From contig JAKOVW010000054.1 in NCBI GenBank assembly GCA_029781865.1, positions 1-64,000 on the forward strand: a DNA stretch of 64,000 bases. Direction: 5' to 3'. A model generated the notes under the pieces. The model searched no databases. It saw only the letters and a program-made list of their open reading frames with translations, and had not been told where the DNA came from. This document shows positions 54,749 through 62,991 of the stretch, piece after piece. The position numbers and the translations under genes were made by a program. Each line of letters starts with the position of its first letter. The stretch's first letter is position 1. Origin of the DNA: Bacteroidota bacterium (GTDB taxonomy: Bacteria > Bacteroidota > Bacteroidia > Chitinophagales > Saprospiraceae).

Positions 54749-55498
54749 TCAGTTGTTTAATATTCCCTGCCTGATCCATGCTTCTATCAAATGAATTGAA
54801 CAGTCACTGAGCTTTTGACCACCGTTGGGCATTTTCACACAACCCGGATTCCAATTGATTACGCAAGTCAATTTGCCGCTTAAAGCGTAATTCCGTATTT
54901 CTGCATAACTGCTCAATGATACATTTCCCAAAGGAGCTGTTCCGGAATGACAAACCTTGCAATTGTTGCTGATAATTGGAAATACCGATTTGATAAAACT
55001 TACAGCAACCGTATCACAGGTTTTTGGCAAATCACAGGTCTCATTCTTTGCACCCTGCAAAATCCAGTCTGTTATTAGTTTTTTCTGATCAGCTGTCAAT
55101 GCATTCATAGGAGGGGGCGGCATTCTGTCTTTTAAATCACTGTTCGTGATCATTTTATACAGTTTGCTACCCCCTGGATTAAAGGCCTTAATGCCGCCAG
55201 TATTGACGACATTCACAAAACTATTCAAAACTACACCGTCTTCTTTGGAAACAGGATCATGACATCCCGAAAGCGCACAACTAGATAGCAAAATGGGTAA
55301 AATCTGGTTGTCGAAATAAATCACATTCGGATCACAGGGCTTGCTGTTGGGATCGACTACATTGGTATCAACCGGATTGCCGTTGGAATCCACCGGATCC
55401 GTTGCAATAATAACAGGATCGTGTACGCATCCACCCAGGTAAACCCCCATGGCACTCACCACCAACAAAAATACCGTTAACCGAATGATCAATTTCAT
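54749..55498 (-). CDS. Cytochrome-c-like lipoprotein with two heme-type motifs
   Basis: 249 residues. Lipobox YLGGC (Cys24). The first motif is CALSGCH (C-x4-C-H, Cys74/Cys79/His80) and the second a regular CKVCH (Cys180/Cys183/His184). Each is followed by a Met-containing segment (RMPPPPMNALTADQKKLITD; VKMPNGGQKLSDCSIHLIEA), so the protein is two tandem cytochrome-like domains. The longer spacing of the first motif is found in related Bacteroidota proteins but makes heme attachment there less certain. It opens the operon ending with DUF5777. Confidence 0.82.
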   Translation of the reverse strand: MKLIIRLTVFLLVVSAMGVYLGGCVHDPVIIATDPVDSNGNPVDTNVVDPNSKPCDPNVIYFDNQILPILLSSCALSGCHDPVSKEDGVVLNSFVNVVNTGGIKAFNPGGSKLYKMITNSDLKDRMPPPPMNALTADQKKLITDWILQGAKNETCDLPKTCDTVAVSFIKSVFPIISNNCKVCHSGTAPLGNVSLSSYAEIRNYALSGKLTCVINWNPGCVKMPNGGQKLSDCSIHLIEAWIRQGILNN

Positions 55499-55782
55499 AA
55501 AGCATTAATACGGTAATACTACCCTAAATGTTACAGAAATGAAGCTGTTTACCTACCCAACCATGAAAATTTGGCGATGAACCGGCAATATTAGTTGGTA
55601 GGAAAATCACATCTAAGAATGGACGAGTGGGGGTTAATAGAATTTTTCATGAATAGAGCCTAGATCTATACGACATATTACAGTGACCATTGCAAATCAG
55701 CTTCTAAATTGAACCCATAACAAGTGGTGCAGGGAAATGTAAAATCCGCGCAGGAATGAGATAAACTAAACCATTTTTTGCA

Positions 55783-57612
55783 TCAATCTTTTCGGATTAC
55801 GGACACCGGCATATTTTCATCGTAATCACCGGCAATCATAGGGGTTTGAACATTCCCGGTATATTGACGGACATTGGTATAGACATAATTAAAAAGCTCT
55901 TTAACAGTTACAATCCGGTCGCGATTCATGTCAGCCTTTCCTTTCAAACCATCAATGAGAAAATGCGAAAACACTCCCTGATGTAATCCACCGTCCTCCA
56001 GCGAAAACTCCTTACTCTTGGAAGACATGATAAATGCTGTTCCACCGTTTGCTTTTTCAAGTTCATCGTAATAGTAAAGAAGTGAATTGGAGAAAGCACC
56101 TTTCGCTGCGAGCAGGCTACCGGAATTGCATGCATCCAGATAACAAATCTTATATTTCGCATGAGACTTGTTTATGATTTCTTTTACTTCATCGTGTTTA
56201 AGAAGATTCGAAAATCCATCATAATCGATAGGAATAAAAGTACCTTCCAAACCATGGCCTGAATAATACATCATAACGACATCATTCTCGTCCGCACGCA
56301 TGAAAATCTGGTTCAAAGCCTGTAATATATTATTACGTGTTGCTTCTTCGTCGATGAGAATTTTTATCTGTTCGTCTTTGAGCGCTCCGCCTTCTGGGCT
56401 TTTCAGAAATGCATAAATCTTGTAGGCATCATCATCAGAGTACTTCAGGGTAGGCATGTGTTCATACCGTGCAATTCCAACGATCACTGCCCAAATTTTT
56501 ACTTCCGGATTTTTATCAACAGGGACATTATTGTCAAATATGAATTCTTTTTTGCGTTGTAATTCCTTCACCGATTTACCGTGATCCCAAATGGCCCCGT
56601 AGGTCAGTCCTGAACTGAAATACATAATCCCTTCTCCATTTGGAGCATGATGATCCCACATTCCTTCATAGCGATCCCCATTCACATAATAGCAAACACC
56701 CTTACCTTTGGGTTCTCCATCTACAAATTCGCCGACATATTTTGATCCATCACCATAGGTAAACATGCCTTTGCCTTTTGCACAAAAAATGGCATTGCAA
56801 TTCGGCAAATTAATTCCACCCAACTGAACACCTGTATCATCTGCATTTGGAATGACAACCTGTTCCCTTTTGCTGGGTTTTAAAATTGAATGTTCAACTT
56901 TGAATTTTTCGTCAGGTTTTTCCTGGACGACTTCATTTGTCTTTTCTTTAGGTTTAATGAAATCAAGATGCATACCTACATTTTCCTGCTTGTTGTTCAA
57001 ACTATCTGAACCGGATACTGATGCAGTTTCATCCAGAATCTTAATTAGTTTATCATTTTTCCACTGTGCAGCGATTGTCTTACCGCTCACATCTCTGAAT
57101 TCCCCATAGCCATCTTTCTTACTGGCTTTCCATAGCCCCTTATAATAGCTTCCCGATTTGTAGTACAGGCTTCCTTCTCCGTCAAATCTTGAATCCACAA
57201 AATTTCCTTCGTAACGTTCACCCGTGGCAAAATAATAGGCTCCTTTTCCATTTGGTTTCCCGTTTTTCCAATTTCCGGAATACCGGTCTCCGGATCTGAA
57301 GTCCATACTCCCCTGGCCTTCCATATTATCCGATTTAAAATTCCCGGTATAAACATCTCCATTGGAAAAAAATAGCTTTCCTTCCCCCTGTTTTAGATCA
57401 TTGATCCACTCGCCGATATATTTATTGCCGTTAGCGTAGTTGTATATTCCTTTCCCGTTTTTCCTGCCTGACTTGAACTCCCCGCTATAACGGCTGCCAT
57501 TACTGTATCTATAGGTTCCAAATCCATTGGAGCAGGTCCCTTTAATACATCCCTGAGCTTCAATGGATAATACATATAAACTCAGAGCTACCCCCAAAAT
57601 AATTGCTTTCAT
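55783..57612 (-). CDS. MORN-repeat protein with C-terminal caspase domain
   Basis: 609 residues. Signal peptide to about residue 20. Seven or so MORN repeats (residues 32-185, e.g. GRKNGKGIYNYANGNKYIGE), a polar linker, two more MORN repeats (281-345), then a caspase (peptidase C14) domain from about 372 with WAVIVGIARYE, catalytic His453 in YYSGHG and Cys495 in YLDACNSG. A DMNRDRIVTVKELFNYV segment at 561-577 resembles a calcium-binding loop. MORN repeats commonly bind lipids or proteins and may position the protease at a membrane. It differs in architecture from the two other caspases in the window. Confidence 0.9.
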   Translation of the reverse strand: MKAIILGVALSLYVLSIEAQGCIKGTCSNGFGTYRYSNGSRYSGEFKSGRKNGKGIYNYANGNKYIGEWINDLKQGEGKLFFSNGDVYTGNFKSDNMEGQGSMDFRSGDRYSGNWKNGKPNGKGAYYFATGERYEGNFVDSRFDGEGSLYYKSGSYYKGLWKASKKDGYGEFRDVSGKTIAAQWKNDKLIKILDETASVSGSDSLNNKQENVGMHLDFIKPKEKTNEVVQEKPDEKFKVEHSILKPSKREQVVIPNADDTGVQLGGINLPNCNAIFCAKGKGMFTYGDGSKYVGEFVDGEPKGKGVCYYVNGDRYEGMWDHHAPNGEGIMYFSSGLTYGAIWDHGKSVKELQRKKEFIFDNNVPVDKNPEVKIWAVIVGIARYEHMPTLKYSDDDAYKIYAFLKSPEGGALKDEQIKILIDEEATRNNILQALNQIFMRADENDVVMMYYSGHGLEGTFIPIDYDGFSNLLKHDEVKEIINKSHAKYKICYLDACNSGSLLAAKGAFSNSLLYYYDELEKANGGTAFIMSSKSKEFSLEDGGLHQGVFSHFLIDGLKGKADMNRDRIVTVKELFNYVYTNVRQYTGNVQTPMIAGDYDENMPVSVIRKD

Positions 57613-57766
57613 ATGACCTATTTTACGCTTGAAATACCTAAAAGTTAGCAGATTACACCTTTATATATTAAACAAAGTTATAATCTATCTTAGAGAAATA
57701 AAAAATAATTTTAAAAGGTAGGTTTGGTCCGATATGGATTGGAAACTTAAAACGCCGCCGGATTAG

Positions 57767-57774
57767 TATCTTTG
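57767..57774 (+). promoter_or_regulatory. -7 element of the DUF4920 gene
   Basis: TATCTTTG is an exact TAnnTTTG match ending 17 bases before the ATG at 57792. Confidence 0.55.
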
Positions 57775-57791
57775 CCTCTTAAATTTTTGAA

Positions 57792-58295
57792 ATGAAAGCT
57801 ACTTTTTTATCAACCATTCTCTTGTTATTACTGTCCTGCAAGTCAGAAAAAAAGGCAGATCCCGCACCGACTTCAACAAGCACTCCTGCCCTGGAATTTT
57901 TTGGAGAAAAGATTGACACCTCAGCCAGTACTTCGGTTAATGCTACATTGGATGCTTTGAAAACCAAAGACAGCCTTGAAGCAAAAGTTACCGGATATGT
58001 CACCGGAGTTTGCAAAGTCAAAGGCTGCTGGATGATGATTAGTCAGAATCCGACAGATACCACAGGCCTTTTTGTAAAATTCAAAAATTACGGATTCTTT
58101 GTTCCTAAAGATCTAACGGGAAGCAAAGTGACCATTGCAGGTACTGCGTTTAAATCCATCACCAGTGTAGAAGAACTCAAACATTATGCTGAGGATGAAG
58201 GAAAATCAGCCGAGGAAATTGCTAAAATTACCAGCCCCAGTGAAGAACTGAAATTTATGGCAAATGGAGTTGCTCTGATTGAGAAGGGAAAATAG
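57792..58295 (+). CDS. DUF4920 lipoprotein
   Basis: 167 residues. Lipobox LLLSC (Cys16). The domain begins FFGEKID and contains KVTGYVTGVCKVKGCWMMIS, a pair of cysteines spaced CxxxxC typical of DUF4920, and later DLTGSKVTIAGTAFKSITSV. An OB-like beta fold and a metal- or redox-related role have been suggested for the context of such proteins, but no function is established to my knowledge. It is divergent from the MORN-caspase gene. Confidence 0.82.
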   Translation: MKATFLSTILLLLLSCKSEKKADPAPTSTSTPALEFFGEKIDTSASTSVNATLDALKTKDSLEAKVTGYVTGVCKVKGCWMMISQNPTDTTGLFVKFKNYGFFVPKDLTGSKVTIAGTAFKSITSVEELKHYAEDEGKSAEEIAKITSPSEELKFMANGVALIEKGK

Positions 58296-58304
58296 GAAGA
58301 GGAA

Positions 58305-58400
58305 GTGATGAGTGATGAGTTAGGAGTTAGGAGTTAGGAGTTAGCAGGGTTGAATATTGAATATTGAGTATTGAATATTTAGTATTGAGTGTAGAGTGCT
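58305..58400 (+). repeat. Mixed heptamer array GTGATGA, GTTAGGA, GAATATT
   Basis: Two GTGATGA and four GTTAGGA/GTTAGCA units, a 5-base break, then seven units GAATATT, GAATATT, GAGTATT, GAATATT, TAGTATT, GAGTGTA, GAGTGCT, all with a 7-base step. It starts 10 bases after the DUF4920 stop. Confidence 0.88.
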
Positions 58401-58495
58401 GGATAATAAATATGTATACTGCAATTAAAAAGAAACGATTGATGACCGTTATAGGTCTTATCATTGCAGACTTTGAATAAATAAATAATTCTTAT

Positions 58496-59569
58496 ATGTC
58501 AAAATTATCGATTCCCGAATTATTAGGAGACAAAGCATCTTATTATTTAGAGCATGAATGCAAGACCATTTCAAAATCTATGCTTCATTTGCCATCCGTT
58601 AATACTATCGATAAAATCTGGACATCAACGAACAGGAACAATCAAACACTTTGTAGTTTACAACGAATTTTTGATCATGGCCGATTATCCGGAACTGGTT
58701 ACGTATCCATTTTACCGGTCGATCAGGGAATAGAGCATAGTGCCGGTGCATCATTTGCTCCGAATCCCATTTATTTTGATCCCGAATACATCGTCAAATT
58801 AGCAATGGAGGGAGGATGCAATGCAGTAGCATCCACTTATGGTGTTTTGGCATCCGTATCGAGAAAATACGCTCATAAAATTCCATTCATTGTAAAAGCG
58901 AATCACAATGAATTGCTTTCGTATCCAAATAAAGCTGATCAGATATTATTTGGTACCGTTGAAGATGCATGGAACATGGGAGCAGTTGGTATCGGTGCCA
59001 CCATTTATTTCGGATCGGAAGAAAGCACCCGCCAGATTACAGAGATTGCCGAAGTTTTTGAATATGCACATCAACTCGGAATGATGACCGTTCTTTGGTG
59101 TTATCTCCGAAATCCGGCATTTAAAAAAGATGGCAAAGACTATCACAATTCTGCAGACCTTACAGGTCAGGCAAATCACATCGGAGTCACAATACAAGCC
59201 GATATCATTAAACAAAAACTTCCCACTTTAAATGGAGGCTATACCGCTTTGAATATGGGTGGTTCCTCCTACGGAAAAGTGAATCCGAAAATGTACACCG
59301 AATTGTGTTCTGATCATCCTATTGATCTTTGCCGCTACCAGGTTGCCAATTGTTATATGGGCAGAGTAGGATTGATCAACAGCGGCGGCGAATCTAAAGG
59401 AGAAACTGACTTAAAGGAAGCTGTAACCACTGCAGTTATTAATAAGAGAGCCGGCGGTATGGGACTGATATCCGGACGCAAAGCCTTTCAAAAACCATTG
59501 AAAGAAGGCGTGGAAATTTTAAATGCCATTCAGGATGTTTATCTGGACAGAAAAGTAACTGTCGCTTAA
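58496..59569 (+). CDS. fbaB: Class I fructose-bisphosphate aldolase (DhnA/FbaB type)
   Basis: 357 residues, cytoplasmic. The family's opening motif [20 protein letters not shown], the [18 protein letters not shown] segment, and a C-terminal [20 protein letters not shown] phosphate-binding region are all present. It splits fructose 1,6-bisphosphate in glycolysis or forms it in gluconeogenesis using a Schiff-base lysine. It appears monocistronic, with a weak hairpin at its end. Confidence 0.9.
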   Translation: MSKLSIPELLGDKASYYLEHECKTISKSMLHLPSVNTIDKIWTSTNRNNQTLCSLQRIFDHGRLSGTGYVSILPVDQGIEHSAGASFAPNPIYFDPEYIVKLAMEGGCNAVASTYGVLASVSRKYAHKIPFIVKANHNELLSYPNKADQILFGTVEDAWNMGAVGIGATIYFGSEESTRQITEIAEVFEYAHQLGMMTVLWCYLRNPAFKKDGKDYHNSADLTGQANHIGVTIQADIIKQKLPTLNGGYTALNMGGSSYGKVNPKMYTELCSDHPIDLCRYQVANCYMGRVGLINSGGESKGETDLKEAVTTAVINKRAGGMGLISGRKAFQKPLKEGVEILNAIQDVYLDRKVTVA

Positions 59570-59590
59570 TTGAAACGTGTTTCAACTTTT
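59570..59590 (+). terminator. Probable terminator after the aldolase gene
   Basis: TTGAAA and TTTCAA arms around CGTG (59570-59585), then CTTTTC and further T-rich sequence. The hairpin is short. Confidence 0.45.
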
Positions 59591-59935
59591 CTAATTTAAT
59601 TTTTAGTTGTCATTTTAAGTCTACGCTAGCTTTATTATAAAAATAATAAAACCAGCTACCTTCAGGATATTCATGAAAAATCGTACCTCGCGATTTTGAA
59701 TAGTACTAAATTTCAATAATAATATGAAAGTTATTAAAAGTTCAAACATTTTTATTCGGGTATTTTAAAAACGGCTTCATATTTAAAATATCCAATGATA
59801 AAATAGTTTTCAATCTAACTCCACAGTAGTTTTATTTATTGATTGCGCTACTTCCATTTTACAATGCTTAATTCTTTCGTCGAAAAAAAATCATGATCTG
59901 ATTTTATGCAACTACAGTTAGCAATATTGGAAATT
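59591..59935. other. AT-rich spacer between convergent genes
   Basis: No gene, repeat array or strong hairpin recognised in about 345 bases. Confidence 0.4.
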
Positions 59936-61297
59936 TTATTTCTTCAAAATTAAGTCATTAAAATGTCTTCCAATATTCGTGCCTTCTTCCAGACCGAGCT
60001 CCAGATCCTGGCGATATTGAGTGCCTGAATAAATTCGACTCCAGCTTGCTTCATTCGCCAGTTCATAAAAAGAGTTAAACGTTCTTGGCGCGTGAAAAAA
60101 ATCAGGAGTTGCATTTGAAGGTGCAGTGATTGCATAGTTATAGCCAAAATAGGAAGCAAGAACTTCCATGGTTGCTCCAAACTGCATTGCATGTTCGCTT
60201 GGAAATGCAGGATATGAAGTATTGCTAAATGTACTCAAGGGATTTTGTGGAGGAATCTTGTAATTCGGATCAATAAAATACCGGATAAACGTTTCAGGTC
60301 TGAGCAATATAAACTTATATTTAGATCTCCAGCAAGTAACAAAAGCATCATGTGCTGTTATGCCAATTTTAGACAACACTTCAGCTGCTATTGCAAGATT
60401 TGCATTTTCTATCTTCAACACTTTTGCAGCAATAGCGATAGAATGCCCTGCTGGTGTCGATGATATACCTGAATCCTCATTCCAAAATTCTAATACCCAT
60501 TTTGTTACATAATCAGTTGGAGCCTTAGTATAAGCCTCCAAAGCCTGAGAATAAAATCCCGATTTCGCATCTGTTGAAAATTCAAACGTTGGTTTATACT
60601 TCATGATAAATTCATCATTCACATTGGATGACAAAAAAGGTCTGACCTCTCCCCAATATGCTTGTAATGGATTTGCCTGTTTTGGATCTGTAGATTCCCA
60701 ATGTCCGGGAGTGTTTGGAATTGTATAATCAGGAAAATTATGCAAATAAGCTTCATCCTGTCCGTCCGTTACAGAAAAATTATAAATAGCCAATCCTGCT
60801 TTTTTACCGTAATCAATGGATCGTAACCTGGTATTCATTTCTATTCCACTATTCTGATTTAAATACTCTTTTTCTAATGAATCAATTTTTTTAAACCGGT
60901 CACCTGGAGCCAGTTTGAATTGTTCCTTTAAAAGGACCGCCATGCATGCGTTGACTACTAATTCCCAATTATATTCTTTTCCATTCTCAGCAACAGGCAT
61001 TGATTGTCCGGTGTATCCGTTGATCAAACCAGAATAAGACAAGTGGTCCTTTATGCCAGCCGCAATGGATTCATACATTGCCAGTGCAGCGTATGCATAT
61101 GCTCTTGCTGCAACCGGGGAGGAATAACCGGGAGTATATTGCACCAATTCCCTTTGCAGATCTATCCAATTTAAAGCAACATCCGCTTTAAATTCCGATG
61201 CCTGATTGATATTTAAAACAGAATCCGCATTGTCCTTATGGCATGATCCGAGACTAAGGATGAAAAGAATAGAAAAAAAGATGTTCGTGTTTTTCAT
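59936..61297 (-). CDS. Haloperoxidase/PAP2-like lipoprotein with substituted active-site histidine
   Basis: 453 residues. Lipobox SLGSC (Cys19). The vanadium haloperoxidase/PAP2 core keeps Lys326 and Arg333 (KYKFILLRP), PSEH at 366-369 (His369 kept, Gly replaced by Glu) and Arg421, but the residue equivalent to the vanadate-binding or nucleophilic His is Gln427 (SRIYSGTQ). It shares long stretches with the next two genes (WELVVNACM, TPAGHS, AAEVLSKIG). Catalysis by the usual mechanism is doubtful; it may be a binding protein. First of three tandem paralogues by coordinate, last by transcription. Confidence 0.82.
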   Translation of the reverse strand: MKNTNIFFSILFILSLGSCHKDNADSVLNINQASEFKADVALNWIDLQRELVQYTPGYSSPVAARAYAYAALAMYESIAAGIKDHLSYSGLINGYTGQSMPVAENGKEYNWELVVNACMAVLLKEQFKLAPGDRFKKIDSLEKEYLNQNSGIEMNTRLRSIDYGKKAGLAIYNFSVTDGQDEAYLHNFPDYTIPNTPGHWESTDPKQANPLQAYWGEVRPFLSSNVNDEFIMKYKPTFEFSTDAKSGFYSQALEAYTKAPTDYVTKWVLEFWNEDSGISSTPAGHSIAIAAKVLKIENANLAIAAEVLSKIGITAHDAFVTCWRSKYKFILLRPETFIRYFIDPNYKIPPQNPLSTFSNTSYPAFPSEHAMQFGATMEVLASYFGYNYAITAPSNATPDFFHAPRTFNSFYELANEASWSRIYSGTQYRQDLELGLEEGTNIGRHFNDLILKK

Positions 61298-61428
61298 AAT
61301 TATTTTTTTAAATGTTCAATAATCAATTTGACTTTACCACAATGCATTTCCACATAAGTGAAGAACCAAATAATATCAATCTACTCTCTTCCTGTTCATT
61401 TTTCCATTATAAGGAAAATTTATTCCTG

Positions 61429-62766
61429 CTATTTTTTCAAATCAATATAAACAAAATTTCTTCCGATCAGGTTACCCTGATAAATGCTGAGTTCGATGGA
61501 TCCCCAGAGATTAAATCCTCCGAGCAACCTCGAATGAATCTGCTCATACAATAATTGGTACAACGTACTGAAAGATCTTGGCTGACATTCTGCATTCACC
61601 ATCATTTTTTTATTATCATTACTCACAGTAACGGAATAGTTTGAACCATATAGAACATCCATTGCAGAAACTACAGCAGCGATCTGCACTGCATGAGAAC
61701 AGGGAAATTCAGGCGACGGATCCGTTTCCAAAAGGGTAGTATAATTCGGATCTATATATTGTTTAATATAGGTCTCCGGCCGGATCCGATTGTACGTATA
61801 TTTAATTTTCCAGGAGGCTACATAAGCATCATGCAAGGCCATTCCGATTCGCGAATAAACTTCAGCCGCTTTTGCAAGATTCTCATTTTCGTTTTTGAGA
61901 ATGGAGGTCAAAATAGAAAGCGAATGACCAGCAGGGGTTGAGGTTTCTCCATCTTCATCATTCCAGAATTTAACTACATTCATGGTTTCCAGATCCTGAT
62001 TGCTGCTCTGATTATAAACTTCATTCGCCTGAGAATAATACAAACTAGCCGGATCAGTAGAAAAATCTTGCGGAATAAATATCGGATTATACGCTGTATC
62101 AACAGAAAGAAAAGGCCTGACCGATCCCCAATAAGGCTGAAGTGGCCGGTGGTTATTCATATTGGTCGATTTCCAACTCCAGGGTGAATTTGGAAGATTA
62201 TAGTCGGGAAAATTATTGAGATGTGCATTTTCCTGACCATCGGATTTAGCATAGTTAAATATCGCATCTGCCACTTGCCTTCCATAATTTACTGATCTTA
62301 AAATTTCAGTCTGATCCGAACTTAAATTTTTATCCACATACTTTTTTTCAAGCAGAAAAATGGAATCAAGATTTGACAATGAAGCGGTTTTGAAAAATTG
62401 CTTCATTACACTTGACATACATGCATTGACTACTAATTCCCAATTGTAGCTTGCTGAAGTTTCAAGAACAGGAATACCTGTTCTTTGATATCCGTTAATC
62501 AATCCGGAATATGACTTGTTTTCCGGAATTCCAGCCACTACTGACTCGTACAAAGCTAAAGAGGTATAAGCGTATACTCTGGCTGCAACAGGAGCGGTAA
62601 AGCCGGGAGTTGTCCTGACCAGAAAACGTTCCAGGTTAATCCATTCAATGGCAACTTCAGATGAATACTCAGATGGCTGATGAATTGTGGAGTTACTGGT
62701 CTCTTTCCTGCAAGCTGAAAACAGAATATAGGGAATCAGTACAAAAAATAATTTTGATGGTTTCAT
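61429..62766 (-). CDS. Haloperoxidase/PAP2-like lipoprotein with substituted active-site histidine
   Basis: 445 residues. Lipobox LFSAC (Cys19). Lys322 and Arg329 (KYTYNRIRP) and His358 (FPCSH) are present, but the SG pair is Cys-Ser and the final His is Asn419 (SRLLGGFN). The fold is otherwise complete and colinear with both neighbours. The spacer to the next gene is 131 bases. Loss of the apical ligand in two adjacent paralogues suggests neofunctionalisation rather than random decay, since both frames are intact. Confidence 0.82.
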   Translation of the reverse strand: MKPSKLFFVLIPYILFSACRKETSNSTIHQPSEYSSEVAIEWINLERFLVRTTPGFTAPVAARVYAYTSLALYESVVAGIPENKSYSGLINGYQRTGIPVLETSASYNWELVVNACMSSVMKQFFKTASLSNLDSIFLLEKKYVDKNLSSDQTEILRSVNYGRQVADAIFNYAKSDGQENAHLNNFPDYNLPNSPWSWKSTNMNNHRPLQPYWGSVRPFLSVDTAYNPIFIPQDFSTDPASLYYSQANEVYNQSSNQDLETMNVVKFWNDEDGETSTPAGHSLSILTSILKNENENLAKAAEVYSRIGMALHDAYVASWKIKYTYNRIRPETYIKQYIDPNYTTLLETDPSPEFPCSHAVQIAAVVSAMDVLYGSNYSVTVSNDNKKMMVNAECQPRSFSTLYQLLYEQIHSRLLGGFNLWGSIELSIYQGNLIGRNFVYIDLKK

Positions 62767-62991
62767 GTGTTCTATTCAGTTATTTCAAAGATACTCTGAA
62801 ATGTCTTGTTTTACTGCAATTAGTAATTAGAATTTACTTAATTGAAGGATGCTATACAACAGGAATTTTGACTTAATGCCTTTATCCTGATTAAAGTCCA
62901 AACAGGGCAAAGTCACCACTATAGCTTGTTGAATAAGTAATCCATTGAAAACTCAGTCTCATTCCCTTTTCTTTTAAAATTAATTCCGGTG

